NCBI RefSeq assembly: GCF_041380235.1
Contig: NZ_JBGIYY010000012.1
Coordinates: forward strand, 62,001-126,000
Direction of reading: 5' to 3'
From: Glaciecola sp041380235
Lineage (GTDB): Bacteria > Pseudomonadota > Gammaproteobacteria > Enterobacterales > Alteromonadaceae
Length of the DNA stretch: 64,000 nt
Every line of letters begins with the position of its first letter. Position 1 is the first letter of the stretch. A program made the translations under genes and the position numbers. Positions 26,303 through 35,398 of the stretch are shown here, in pieces. Under the pieces are notes generated by a model. That model ran no database searches. It was not told where the DNA came from and worked only from the letters and a program-made list of their open reading frames with translations.

Positions 26303-26695
26303 TTAAGCAACCAAGCCTTTCGCTAGCACTCTATTGGAAAGAAGCGACAGAAGCTCTAATTCTTCATCGCTTCTTTTGCCGTCAGCAGCGGTAATGTCCA
26401 TCGCTACTTCAAGTGACCTTGCCGCATCAATATTTAAGTCATTGCCAAGGTCTCGTAAATATTCACAGGCGTTTCCACTCGATATAGCCTCTCTTGATTC
26501 ATGAATTGCCTGACTGATAAATGCTGATATGACGATGCCACTTTTCCAATCGAGAGATTCTGTGAGCGTTTCGAAATAGTCTTGTTCTGTTAGGGTGATC
26601 TTTCCGTCAATTTGGTAAAACAAAACTGACATACGAACCAAGGCTTCATTGTAGCGTTGAGAACGAGCAAATGATGTATCGGAGTTTTCAGACAT
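26303..26695 (-). CDS. TerB-like (tellurite-resistance) domain protein
   Basis: This 130-aa all-helical protein has two acidic loop repeats: QIDGKITLTEQDYFETL near residue 30 and AADGKRSDEELELLSLL near residue 108. These are the two Asp-containing motifs of TerB/DjlA-like domains, which bind metal or mediate protein contacts. It lies 53 bases downstream of the WYL regulator on the same strand. No ter operon is present, so the name describes a domain and not tellurite resistance. Confidence 0.75.
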   Translation of the reverse strand: MSENSDTSFARSQRYNEALVRMSVLFYQIDGKITLTEQDYFETLTESLDWKSGIVISAFISQAIHESREAISSGNACEYLRDLGNDLNIDAARSLEVAMDITAADGKRSDEELELLSLLSNRVLAKGLVA

Positions 26696-26748
26696 AACTG
26701 CATCCTAGCTATTTTCGTTAATGTTCGACCTATCATTATAGTACAGGT

Positions 26749-27657
26749 TCACTTTTTTGCCCTAAATCCCGGTGCCAACTGAGGATTTTCAATTCTATCA
26801 AGGACTTGCGTATTCTTTAACGCCAGTTGACAACCTTGATGCAAAATACGCGCATCTGCTGAGCAGTCTACTTGCCATTGCCGAAGGATATAGGCCGCAA
26901 GTGCGGCTCTTACACGCATGGATTTTTCACCGTCTTTCATCGCGTAATCCATTTCAATCGCCTTAGGATTGCTGATCCCTGGGTGTGGTACTAGCACTAA
27001 ATCTACAAAAGTATTGAACTGCGTGTCGGCGTGGGCGAGCTCATGTTGTTCACTCGGCGCACCAAGCTCACTGACTTCAGTAAAGCGTGTACATACAAAG
27101 TCTCTGAAAGATTTTGATTTTCCATCAAAGCCCCTCACATGCCAGCGGTGACCATTGTTAATGATGGCATGGGGTATCAATCTGCGCTGGCTTTCGCCCG
27201 AGCTTACCGATACATATTTGGCAATACAGGCCTGCTGGTTATGAATGGCGCGCATCAAAGTGGCGATAATTTCTACGTCAGGATGAATGAGCTGTACGGC
27301 TTCAAAACAATGGGTGGAAGGCTGAGAGTCACTAATGATGCCGTCGCTAAAGCCTTTACTAACTGACTGTAAAATAGTGTCAGCAGAGAATACAAATAAT
27401 GGTTTAAATTGCGCAGTGCGATAGTATTGTTTTGTAGAGTGATCGAGTGAGAGGTTGTCTTCTGCTAATTCTCGGTAGGCTGCAAAATCTCTTGTGCTAG
27501 CGGCAAGCCCTGTTTTAAATCGCGCAATTAAATCTCCGCGCGAAATCTTGCCAAAGAATTGCAAATTAAAATCGATGAACGCTAAACGTTCACGCTGAGA
27601 TAAGGACAAATTGACAAGGTGCTGTTCAATGAGATTATGAGTCGCGGTTAGAGTCAT
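26749..27657 (-). CDS. WYL-domain transcriptional regulator
   Basis: This 302-aa protein has an N-terminal winged-helix-like part (LSLSQRERLAFIDFNLQFFG, about 17-36). A WYL domain follows (about 125-215), with the typical PHAIINNGHRWHVRGFD and KSFRDFVCTRFTEV. A C-terminal extension (AAYILRQWQVD) is also typical. WYL domains bind ligands, perhaps nucleotides or nucleic acid ends, and control metabolism, DNA-damage response or defence genes. No defence genes lie next to it here. Together with the TerB-like gene it may form a two-gene operon. Confidence 0.85.
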   Translation of the reverse strand: MTLTATHNLIEQHLVNLSLSQRERLAFIDFNLQFFGKISRGDLIARFKTGLAASTRDFAAYRELAEDNLSLDHSTKQYYRTAQFKPLFVFSADTILQSVSKGFSDGIISDSQPSTHCFEAVQLIHPDVEIIATLMRAIHNQQACIAKYVSVSSGESQRRLIPHAIINNGHRWHVRGFDGKSKSFRDFVCTRFTEVSELGAPSEQHELAHADTQFNTFVDLVLVPHPGISNPKAIEMDYAMKDGEKSMRVRAALAAYILRQWQVDCSADARILHQGCQLALKNTQVLDRIENPQLAPGFRAKK

Positions 27658-27739
27658 TACTCACCTTTGTAGTTACTGTTAATTTGTACAGAGTCTACTG
27701 GATGAATACTCAGTGTGCAATCAAAATGATTAGATTGTT

Positions 27740-28642
27740 TTAAAAAACTCCTGCGGCTTTGAACAACTGTAAATGCACCCCCACCAAGGCGTCTATGTCG
27801 CGCTGATATCCACCGCCTATAACCGCTGCAACAGGTAATTTGAGCTGCTCACATGCGTCAAATACCATTTTGTCACGTTTAAATACCCCGTCGGTAGAAA
27901 TCAATAAATGCCCTAAGTCGTCGTTTTCATGGATGTCTACGCCGGCATCATAAATCACCGCATCAGGCTGGCTGTAGCTAAGCGCCATGCCAAGAGCCTG
28001 CTCCACTGTGCTCAAGTATTCCGCATCACTTGTGCCTTTGGCAATTGGGAAATCTAAATCAGAGATTTGTTTGCGATAAGGAAAGTTTTTCTCGCCATGC
28101 AGCGAAACAGTATAAACCGCAGGATTATTTGCAGCGAGTTTAGCTGTGCCGTCTCCTTGATGGACATCGCAGTCAAAGATCAGCACTTTATCTATATGTG
28201 AATGCTCTAGCATGCTCAGCGCCGCTAGATACAAATCGTTGACCATACAAAATCCAGAGCCATAGTTGGCAAAGGCATGATGATACCCACCAGTTAAATT
28301 CAATGCTTTGCCATGGGAAAGCGCGAGTTCGGCGGTTAATACTGTGCCGGCTGCGGCGGTAAGTGTGCGCTCTATTAACTGCTGGGACCAAGGAAATCCT
28401 ATCCGGCGCATAGCCTTTGGATCTAATTTGCCCGTAGTCAATTGTTCGATGTATAAGGGTTCGTATACTCGCTGTAACTGTTCAATACTCAGAGCTTCGG
28501 GTTGATGAAATGCAGATTCGTCTAAGCCTAAAGACAGTAATTGGTCTTTAATACCCTGATATTTTTCGATAGGAAAGCGGTGCCTTACGGGCAAGTCTAA
28601 CTGACTATAAATAGGATGAAATACCAAAGGGATGGCTGTCAT
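27740..28642 (-). CDS. Histone-deacetylase-family amidohydrolase
   Basis: This 300-aa zinc hydrolase belongs to the arginase/deacetylase fold. The conserved metal and active-site motifs are GGYHHAF (active-site His pair near residues 117-118), IFDCDVHQGDGT and YDAGVDIHENDDLGHL. Bacterial members remove acetyl groups from polyamines or acetoin-related compounds rather than histones. It has no signal peptide. It lies 54 bases downstream of the sugar transferase gene on the same strand, but is probably unrelated to polysaccharide synthesis. Confidence 0.9.
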   Translation of the reverse strand: MTAIPLVFHPIYSQLDLPVRHRFPIEKYQGIKDQLLSLGLDESAFHQPEALSIEQLQRVYEPLYIEQLTTGKLDPKAMRRIGFPWSQQLIERTLTAAAGTVLTAELALSHGKALNLTGGYHHAFANYGSGFCMVNDLYLAALSMLEHSHIDKVLIFDCDVHQGDGTAKLAANNPAVYTVSLHGEKNFPYRKQISDLDFPIAKGTSDAEYLSTVEQALGMALSYSQPDAVIYDAGVDIHENDDLGHLLISTDGVFKRDKMVFDACEQLKLPVAAVIGGGYQRDIDALVGVHLQLFKAAGVF

Positions 28643-28696
28643 GAGATGCCTGAATAAAGCTGCGTGTTATGTTTACTCTGAAAACGCCGCAGCGGT

Positions 28697-30127
28697 TTAG
28701 TATGCGTTTTTGTCCATAAATCCTTTAAACACGGTAGCAAAGATAATCTTGATATCTAACCACACCGACCAACGGTGAATATAATCCAAATCGTATTCAA
28801 CCCGTTTGACCATTTTATTTATGGTTTCGGTTTCGCCTCTAAAGCCATTGATTTGAGCCCAGCCTGTGATACCCGGTTTGACCTTGTGCCTAAGCATATA
28901 TCCTTCAATGAGTTTACGATATTGCTCGTTATGGGCAACCGCATGCGGACGGGGCCCGACGATTGACATTCGGCCTTGTAATACATTGATAAACTGCGGA
29001 AGCTCATCTAACGATGTGCGCCGTAAAAAAGCGCCGAATCGGGTTACTCGAACATCACCTTTAGTGGCTTGCTTAACCTCGCTACCATTGTCTTGAACGA
29101 CCATGGACCTGAATTTATAGACTTTGATTTCTTTGCCGTCTAAGCCGTAGCGCTTTTGTTTAAACAATACTGGGCCTGGAGAGCTCAGCTTAAGCCCAAT
29201 GGCGATGCATATCATGGGTAGGGTAATCATTGCCAAAATTATGCTGCCGAAAACAATGTCTTCTGCGCGCTTTAAAACGTTATTTGCGCCTTGAAAAGGG
29301 GTGTCAAATACGCTGAGCGTCTGCACTGAACCAACCGATTGCCAGCGCGCATTTAATAAGTTGTAAATAAAGAAGTTGGGGATGATATATACGTTACAGG
29401 TAGTGTCGCTGCATTGGTTGAGGATGTCCATAATCCGCGACTCAGCGCTCATTGGCATAGCGACGTAAATATAGTCTATTTTGCCGTCTTTAGCGGCTTC
29501 CATAGCATCTGTGATGGTGCCGGTAACATGGTTTTGAAATTCGTGGGGCAGTCTTTTTATATCTCGGTCGTCGTACAATCCGTGCAGTTGAATGCCTAAA
29601 TGATCATTTTCAACGAGTTGAATCATTAGGTTATAACCAGAAGGAGTTGCGCCAATAATGGCAGCTGTGCGGCTATTGCGCCCTTGTTTGCGCTGAATAA
29701 ATAAAATTTCTCTAAAAATCAGTCGCCATGCCATCAGGGATGGATAAGAAACTATTAACCAAAGCAATAGTGCTTCGTTTTTGATATTTAAAATGCTTGG
29801 GAAAAAGTATGCTAAAAGAATAATAGCGATGCTAGTGATGGTCCACGTCACGACCGTCATTTTTAACAACGCAGTGCTCGATTGCGTGCGCCACGACCGA
29901 TACAGATCAAGGGTCTCGGCGCTGATATTAAAAATGATTATACCTACGAGCAGCGTGAGGGAGGTGAATGAGTTAATCTCAATCTCACGATAAATAAATG
30001 CCATATAATACAATGTTGATAGCACAATTAAATCGACCAATCTATACAAAGAAGCAAAGCTACTTTTGTTTGATTGAATAATACCGCCTCTATTAGAGGG
30101 ATTGTCGATTCGTTGCTTTTTATCCAT
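28697..30127 (-). CDS. Undecaprenyl-phosphate glucose phosphotransferase (WcaJ/VpsL type)
   Basis: This 476-aa initiating sugar transferase puts the first hexose-1-phosphate on undecaprenyl phosphate. Four or five helices lie in the N-terminal 150 residues, then a CoA-binding-like Rossmann region (AAIIGATPSGYNLM, about 151-164). One more helix precedes the C-terminal catalytic bacterial sugar transferase domain, with LSSPGPVLFKQKRYGLDGKE, RRTSLDELPQFINVLQG and MSIVGPRPHA. It is divergent from the polysaccharide export operon starting at 30608, as a VpsL equivalent. The specific first sugar cannot be told from sequence. Confidence 0.92.
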   Translation of the reverse strand: MDKKQRIDNPSNRGGIIQSNKSSFASLYRLVDLIVLSTLYYMAFIYREIEINSFTSLTLLVGIIIFNISAETLDLYRSWRTQSSTALLKMTVVTWTITSIAIILLAYFFPSILNIKNEALLLWLIVSYPSLMAWRLIFREILFIQRKQGRNSRTAAIIGATPSGYNLMIQLVENDHLGIQLHGLYDDRDIKRLPHEFQNHVTGTITDAMEAAKDGKIDYIYVAMPMSAESRIMDILNQCSDTTCNVYIIPNFFIYNLLNARWQSVGSVQTLSVFDTPFQGANNVLKRAEDIVFGSIILAMITLPMICIAIGLKLSSPGPVLFKQKRYGLDGKEIKVYKFRSMVVQDNGSEVKQATKGDVRVTRFGAFLRRTSLDELPQFINVLQGRMSIVGPRPHAVAHNEQYRKLIEGYMLRHKVKPGITGWAQINGFRGETETINKMVKRVEYDLDYIHRWSVWLDIKIIFATVFKGFMDKNAY

Positions 30128-30163
30128 TTAGTTTACTTTGCCTAACAGTTATTGTTAAAAATC

Positions 30164-30180
30164 TGGATGGTAGCATGCAT
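30164..30180 (+). promoter_or_regulatory. JUMPstart/ops-like element (or weak sigma-54 site)
   Basis: GGATGGTAGCATG resembles the ops element GGCGGTAGCGTG recognised by RfaH, and a GTTAA lies 11 bases before it, as in JUMPstart leaders. The same bases also give GG-N10-GC with 8 of 12 sigma-54 consensus positions. Either reading would place it as a control element of the plus-strand operon. No RfaH gene is in the window. Confidence 0.35.
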
Positions 30181-30421
30181 ACTCTCAGCTGACGTTAAGT
30201 TGCAAGTGTTTACTGTTTCAAACGTTAACCAAACATAACCTCAAAATTTTGTAAATTTCCATTTCTGAATAAGTTTGGGGTCAAAGCTATGTAAAACGCA
30301 AGCAATTTCAATTGAATATATAGATGTTGTTAAGAAAATTAACAAAGATGTCGACTTTAGTCCCCTTTAGTATCCAAATACAGACACTTTTGCAGTAATT
30401 AATTGGTTTTTTCATTGGTCA

Positions 30422-30451
30422 TTGTTCAATCTAATTTATGTGATGTATAAT
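30422..30451 (+). promoter_or_regulatory. Sigma-70-type promoter of the polysaccharide operon
   Basis: The -35 TTGTTC (30422-30427) and perfect -10 TATAAT (30446-30451) are separated by 18 bp. The start would be near 30458, giving a leader of about 150 bases before the ATG at 30608. The leader can form a CGACTCA/TGAGTCG hairpin. Confidence 0.6.
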
Positions 30452-30607
30452 CGACTCAGGCGATATTTTTAAGATGTGAGTCGGCCTGAAATTAGACTTT
30501 TGCGAACTTTCAGCAGCATAATGATGCATAGCAGCTAAAATGAAGCTATTCACCAAATACCGCTACTTCGCCAAGTTAGTCTATGGATTTTGCTAAAAAG
30601 GACGATT

Positions 30608-31819
30608 ATGAATATTTTCACCAAAGTCAGTGTCACCTTAACACTATCACTCTCTATGGTTGCTCATGGGCAGCAATTTGATGATGCGGCTACCTTCCCA
30701 GTTGGCGGATTCGACGTAACTCCAACCATAGACTTAGGCCTCCGCTATGATGACAATGTAACGAGAGCGAATGTCGACGAAATAAGCAGTTGGTCGCGTA
30801 TTGTTTCACCTCAAATTACTATGGAAAGCGCTTTGGGTGCGAGCCAAGTTACTCTAGCATACAGATTGCGAGATGAGGTGTTCTTTAGTAGTTCAGAAGA
30901 CAATTATACAGATCACTTCTTTTTAGCGCAGGCCAACATGGAATTTAGCGCTAGAAACAGGTTAATTGCGACGCTGAACTTTGAGGACGGACACGAAGCT
31001 AGAGGGAGTAACTTTTCTATTGGTTTTGGAGAGGCTCTTACTGAGCCTGACCAGTATAAACAATCCGAATTTGATTTGCTATATTCGTATGGAGCATTTA
31101 ATGCTGATGGTCGTTTAGATATAAACCTAGATATGACTGAACTCGATTATGATATCGATACACCTGCTTATCGTGCAAGAGACAGGGAGTTAGTAAGTTT
31201 GGCGGGCACATTTTATTATCGAGTAGGTGCTGCTACTGATGCTGTATTTGATGTTAGATATACTACCATTGACTATCAATTTTCGTTTGATGATGCTAGT
31301 TCGTTAGATAGTAATGAAATATCTTATTTGATCGGATTAGAGTGGGAAGCAACAGCGCAGACATCAGGTTATGCGAAAGTAGGATATCAAGAAAAGAATT
31401 TTGACTCATCGTTTAGAGAAGATTTTGCAGGTTTTGATTGGGAGCTTGGGGTGCTGTGGGAGCCTGTAGATTACTCCAGTTTAGAGTTAACGACCCTTGC
31501 TGGTACTAATGAAACAAATGGTGAAGGTGATTTTATCCGGACGGACGCTTATTCTGCAGAATGGAGGCATCGTTGGTTAGAGAGGCTTAGGTCTTCTGTC
31601 AGAGTTTCTTATGGGACCGACAGATATGAAGGTAGATTAATTGATGATTCGAATATTCGTTCAGATGATAATATAAGGTTGAGGGCAACAGTTTATTATC
31701 AATTTAGACGATGGTTAAATCTTGAAGTTGGGTATATTTACGATGAACGAGACAGTAATAGGAACGATATTGATTTTGGTCGCAATCAATTTCTAATTAA
31801 TGCACTAATTACTCTATAA
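30608..31819 (+). CDS. Outer-membrane beta-barrel protein of the polysaccharide operon (VpsM/EpsL-like)
   Basis: This 403-aa protein has a signal peptide (cut near VAHG-QQF, residue 20) and alternating beta-strand patterns throughout, ending in a C-terminal strand FLINALITL. The aromatic C-terminus is not Phe, but the pattern is barrel-like. It starts at ATG 30608 with GGA upstream. Homologous position in vps and eps clusters holds an outer-membrane protein (VpsM, EpsL) thought to help polymer exit. It is first in an operon with the Wza-like, Wzc-like and phosphatase genes. Confidence 0.8.
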   Translation: MNIFTKVSVTLTLSLSMVAHGQQFDDAATFPVGGFDVTPTIDLGLRYDDNVTRANVDEISSWSRIVSPQITMESALGASQVTLAYRLRDEVFFSSSEDNYTDHFFLAQANMEFSARNRLIATLNFEDGHEARGSNFSIGFGEALTEPDQYKQSEFDLLYSYGAFNADGRLDINLDMTELDYDIDTPAYRARDRELVSLAGTFYYRVGAATDAVFDVRYTTIDYQFSFDDASSLDSNEISYLIGLEWEATAQTSGYAKVGYQEKNFDSSFREDFAGFDWELGVLWEPVDYSSLELTTLAGTNETNGEGDFIRTDAYSAEWRHRWLERLRSSVRVSYGTDRYEGRLIDDSNIRSDDNIRLRATVYYQFRRWLNLEVGYIYDERDSNRNDIDFGRNQFLINALITL

Positions 31820-31852
31820 GATTTCATACCTTAGTTTGGTAAAGGAGAAGTT

Positions 31853-32401
31853 ATGCAAAATCCAATGATTAATGTTCCAAAACTATTATTTTTGTTGTTG
31901 TTCGCATTTTGGATTCAAACTGGAGTAGCTCAGACTGCTGAGGGTGAATATACTCTTGGGAGTGGCGATGTAATTAAGATTACGGTATTTGGTCAAGATG
32001 ACCTGACTGTAGAGACTCGTGTCTCAAATATCGGTATCATTCGATTTCCATTTTTAGGGGATATTAGACTTGTAGGAAAGTCAGTCAATCAGGTCGAACT
32101 GCTCATTGATGAAGGTTTGCGAGGCGATTATTTAGTTGATCCATCGGTTTCAGTTACAGTCTTAGAATATCGACCATTTTTTATAAATGGTGAAGTTTCC
32201 AAACCGGGTGGCTATCCCTACCAGCACGGTTTAACTGTTGAAAAAGCAGCAGCACTTGCAGGGGGCTATACAGAGCGGGCCGCAAAAAATTCTGTTAGCA
32301 TAAGGAGAAGCGTTACAGGCCGAGAGGTTTCCATCGAAGCCAGTCTTAGCGAAATTGTTATGCCAGGCGATATTATAACTGTTCCCCAACGTTTCTTTTA
32401 A
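31853..32401 (+). CDS. Polysaccharide export protein, Wza/VpsN-like (short)
   Basis: This 182-aa protein has a signal peptide (residues 1-24, FWIQTGVAQ) and a polysaccharide biosynthesis/export domain (YTLGSGDVIKITVFGQDDLT, about 31-50). One SLBB-like domain follows (FINGEVSKPGGYPY to end). AAGGAG lies before the ATG. It is much shorter than Wza (about 380 aa) and lacks a lipobox and the C-terminal membrane helix. It resembles the short VpsN-type proteins, which may rely on a separate barrel such as the upstream gene product. Confidence 0.9.
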   Translation: MQNPMINVPKLLFLLLFAFWIQTGVAQTAEGEYTLGSGDVIKITVFGQDDLTVETRVSNIGIIRFPFLGDIRLVGKSVNQVELLIDEGLRGDYLVDPSVSVTVLEYRPFFINGEVSKPGGYPYQHGLTVEKAAALAGGYTERAAKNSVSIRRSVTGREVSIEASLSEIVMPGDIITVPQRFF

Positions 32402-32418
32402 GTGAGTTAAATCCTCTA

Positions 32419-34668
32419 ATGATTAACAATCAAGTAGAACAAATTAACACTAAACTGTTTGACTCAGATATCATAGATTTCGCTCAATACTTTCAAGTCG
32501 TGAAGCGTTTTGCTTGGAGAATATTGGGATTAGCATTCTTTTTAACGCTTTTAGTTGCTTTGATAGTTCTCTCGCTCACCCCACAATTCAACGCAAAAGT
32601 TTCAATACTAATCGAAGCAGAACAAACTAACGTTTTATCTATAGAGGAAGTCTATGGGCTCGATTCAAGTAGAAAAGAATATTTTGAAACGCAATATCAG
32701 ATTTTACGATCAAGGCAAATCGCGGAGCGAGTAGTCGAGCGCATGCAACTTCAGGACACAGAATACTTTGATAAAGATGTGATTGAAGAAAATCAAGGTG
32801 CAATTGTTAGTTTTGTTGAAGGAACCAAAGAATTACTAAAATCGTCACTACCATTTTTACCCCAACAAATCATACAAGAACGTACAGAAGAACAATTGCT
32901 AGACGCTCGTAAGGCTTTTGCGGTCTCTTTACTGATGAGAAGCACAGTAGTAACGCCTCTGAAAAACACTCAGGTTGTTGAAGTTTCTATCGAAACACCC
33001 AACGCTAAGTTAAGTGCAGATATCGCTAACGAGATGGCTGATGTATATATTGAAAACTATTTAGTAGCAAAGCTTGAGATGACCGAAAAGGCGACAAAAT
33101 GGTTAAATGAAAGCTTGCAAGGCTTACGCACTAAGTTAGATGAGGCTGAAAAGCGACTTTCAGACTTTGATGAGGCTGAGCAATTAGTAAATGTCGACGG
33201 CGTGGTTGGACTTGCATCTGATGAACTCCAGCAATTAAGCGACCAATTAATAGATGCTCAAGTTTTATTAAACCAGAATCAGGCGATTTATGAGCAAGTA
33301 AATCGTCAAGGACTTTCTATTGCTGAACTTGCCGCCGTACCTGAAGTACTAAATCACCCATCAGTTCAATCGGTAAAAAGGGAAGAAATACTCGCGCAAA
33401 GTCGAGTTTCTGAACTTCAGGAAGTATACGGACCTAAGCACCCAATAATGATCGCTGCGACGGCTGAATTTAACTCTATTCAGAATAGTATTAGGGAACA
33501 AATTACTAATTTAGTCTCTGGCATAACCAATGAATACCGGTCCACAGAAGCTAAAGTCCGAGCGTTGCAACGCGATGTTACTAGAGCTAGAGCAGATTTC
33601 AGAACACTTTCTAATTTAGAAAGTCGTCGTAAAGCTTTGCAACGAGATGTAGATATTAACCAACAACTATATGACTCGTTTTTCACTCGCCTTAAAGAGA
33701 CAGATCAACTTAGTGGATTCGAATCTGCTCATGCAAGAGTATTAGATTCTGCAAAACCCCCCTTTACTCCATCAAAGCCACGAAAGGGTCTGATAGTTGG
33801 CGTCGCTTTTGTGGCTAGCATTGGTTTGGGTGTTTTTTTAGCACTTTTTTTAGAGGCACTTAATAACGGTATACGTTCAGTTGACGATGTTGAACGTAAG
33901 TTATCGCAGCGAATGCTAGGAATTATTCCTTGGCAACCTCATGACAAAAAAGAAAGTTTGGCGTTAAGGCATTATTTTGACCCTAACCACCATATGTTTA
34001 GCGAGTCAGTTCGGACTTTACGAACTAGTCTTCAGCTACTTAACATCGAAAAGCCATCACAAACAATTCTGGTCACTTCAAGCGTGCCTAAAGAGGGCAA
34101 GAGCACCGTTTCGATAAATCTGGCTTTTGCCATGGGGCAACTAGCAAAAGTCATTTTAGTTGACACCGATTTACGTAAACCTTCGATTTCTAAACAATTT
34201 GGTTTACCAGGTTTTCAACCAGGCTTAGCGAATATTATCTCTGGAAGTCACACTTTAGATGAATGTGTGGTGTTCGACCAAGCTTCTAATGTCTACGTTT
34301 TAAGCGCAGGAACTCTCCCTCCAAACCCACAAGAGTTGCTTGCATCTGAAAAGTTTGGCCTTCTAATGAAAGAGCTTAAAGCTACTTACAGTTACATTGT
34401 AGTTGATAGTGCGCCTACACAAGCAGTAAGCGATGCTATTGTTGTTTCAAAGCACTGTGATTCGTTGGTATACGTAGTAAAAGCGGATAGCACTAGCAAT
34501 AAATTGATCAAGAACGGCCTTAGCCGCTTTATTGAGATTGGCCATCGTATCGATGGCGTTGTGCTCAATCAGGTTGATATAAAAAAGGCAAGGCGTAGCG
34601 GTGAATATGCTGGGTTTTATGATCAATATGGCTACAACAGCTACCAAGCGGATGATCAAAAAAATTGA
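32419..34668 (+). CDS. Wzc/VpsO-type chain-length regulator and tyrosine autokinase
   Basis: This 749-aa inner-membrane protein has an N-terminal Wzz domain (helix about 32-52) and a long coiled coil (about 215-430). A GNVR-type region precedes the second helix (about 455-478), and a cytoplasmic BY-kinase domain follows. Walker A is SVPKEGKST at 555-563, Walker A' VILVDTDLRKPS and Walker B YIVVDSAP. The C-terminal tail has a cluster of five Tyr (EYAGFYDQYGYNSYQ), the usual autophosphorylation sites. It sets polymer length together with the phosphatase, whose start codon overlaps its stop. Confidence 0.93.
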   Translation: MINNQVEQINTKLFDSDIIDFAQYFQVVKRFAWRILGLAFFLTLLVALIVLSLTPQFNAKVSILIEAEQTNVLSIEEVYGLDSSRKEYFETQYQILRSRQIAERVVERMQLQDTEYFDKDVIEENQGAIVSFVEGTKELLKSSLPFLPQQIIQERTEEQLLDARKAFAVSLLMRSTVVTPLKNTQVVEVSIETPNAKLSADIANEMADVYIENYLVAKLEMTEKATKWLNESLQGLRTKLDEAEKRLSDFDEAEQLVNVDGVVGLASDELQQLSDQLIDAQVLLNQNQAIYEQVNRQGLSIAELAAVPEVLNHPSVQSVKREEILAQSRVSELQEVYGPKHPIMIAATAEFNSIQNSIREQITNLVSGITNEYRSTEAKVRALQRDVTRARADFRTLSNLESRRKALQRDVDINQQLYDSFFTRLKETDQLSGFESAHARVLDSAKPPFTPSKPRKGLIVGVAFVASIGLGVFLALFLEALNNGIRSVDDVERKLSQRMLGIIPWQPHDKKESLALRHYFDPNHHMFSESVRTLRTSLQLLNIEKPSQTILVTSSVPKEGKSTVSINLAFAMGQLAKVILVDTDLRKPSISKQFGLPGFQPGLANIISGSHTLDECVVFDQASNVYVLSAGTLPPNPQELLASEKFGLLMKELKATYSYIVVDSAPTQAVSDAIVVSKHCDSLVYVVKADSTSNKLIKNGLSRFIEIGHRIDGVVLNQVDIKKARRSGEYAGFYDQYGYNSYQADDQKN

Positions 34669-35393
34669 TTGATTTACACAGTCATTTGTTACCCGGTATC
34701 GATGATGGGCCGCGCACAATTGAAGATACAGTTGAACTAGCTAGACAGTCACTTGACCAAGGCGTTACACATATGATCTGCACTCCGCACATTCATATTG
34801 GTGTTTTTGATAATAATAGAGAGAGTATTAAAGATGTGTTCGATAGCACAGTTAATACTTTGAGAGAAAGTGAAATTTCGATACGTCTAAGCTATTCATG
34901 TGAAGTAAGAATTGGAGTGGAAATAACAGACTGGATTTTACAGTCAAAAATACCTTTATTAGGATTTTGGGAAGGAAAAGCCGCACTTTTATTGGAACTC
35001 CCACACAGCCATATTCCGGCCGGGGCAGATAGCCTAATTAAGTGGTTACTTAAAAATAATATTCAACCAATTATTCCTCACCCAGAGCGAAACAGAGATA
35101 TTTTAGAAAATTACGATAGAGCAACCTGGCTCAAAAGCCTAGGCGTCCTCTTTCAAGCAACAGCAGGCTCTTTTACTGGCACCTTTGGCAGCAATGTTGA
35201 GAGCCTTGTTTGGAGAATGCTTAATGATAACTTATTTGCATATGTTGCTTCTGATATGCACAATTTATCTAAGCGCCCCAATGAGATGTCTAAAGCTTAC
35301 AAAGCGGTTTTGAATCAAAATGGTGAAAGCATGGCTAAGAATTTATTTGTAAATACGCCAAAGAAGATAACCCTTCAAACTATTTGGCAATAG
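34665..35393 (+). CDS. PHP-type tyrosine-protein phosphatase, CpsB/YwqE family
   Basis: This 242-aa metal-dependent phosphatase has the PHP metal site HSH at residues 5-7 (IDLHSHLLPGIDDGP). Further His/Glu ligands lie in TPHIHIG, PHPERNRD and ASDMHN. CpsB/YwqE enzymes dephosphorylate BY-kinases. The start is TTG at 34665, overlapping the Wzc-like stop (TTGA), so translation is coupled. Gram-negative clusters more often use low-molecular-weight Wzb, so the PHP type is a notable choice. Confidence 0.88.
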   Translation: MIDLHSHLLPGIDDGPRTIEDTVELARQSLDQGVTHMICTPHIHIGVFDNNRESIKDVFDSTVNTLRESEISIRLSYSCEVRIGVEITDWILQSKIPLLGFWEGKAALLLELPHSHIPAGADSLIKWLLKNNIQPIIPHPERNRDILENYDRATWLKSLGVLFQATAGSFTGTFGSNVESLVWRMLNDNLFAYVASDMHNLSKRPNEMSKAYKAVLNQNGESMAKNLFVNTPKKITLQTIWQ

Positions 35394-35398
35394 CGAAC

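Larger units (their letters stand above)
30128..30607. other. Regulatory region of the exopolysaccharide operon
   Basis: This 480-base AT-rich gap sits between divergent vpsL-like and OM-protein genes. It contains a JUMPstart/ops-like or sigma-54-like GGTAGCATG element near 30165-30180 and a sigma-70-like promoter at 30422-30451. A leader follows with CGACTCA/TGAGTCG (30452-30458 / 30477-30483) and a competing TCAGGC/GCCTGA pairing. No gene was found. Confidence 0.5.

Noticed and set aside
30458..30607. c-di-GMP (GEMM) riboswitch in the operon leader
   Set aside because: The conserved core (GGGACGCAAAGCC-like) is absent, and only simple hairpins are seen.
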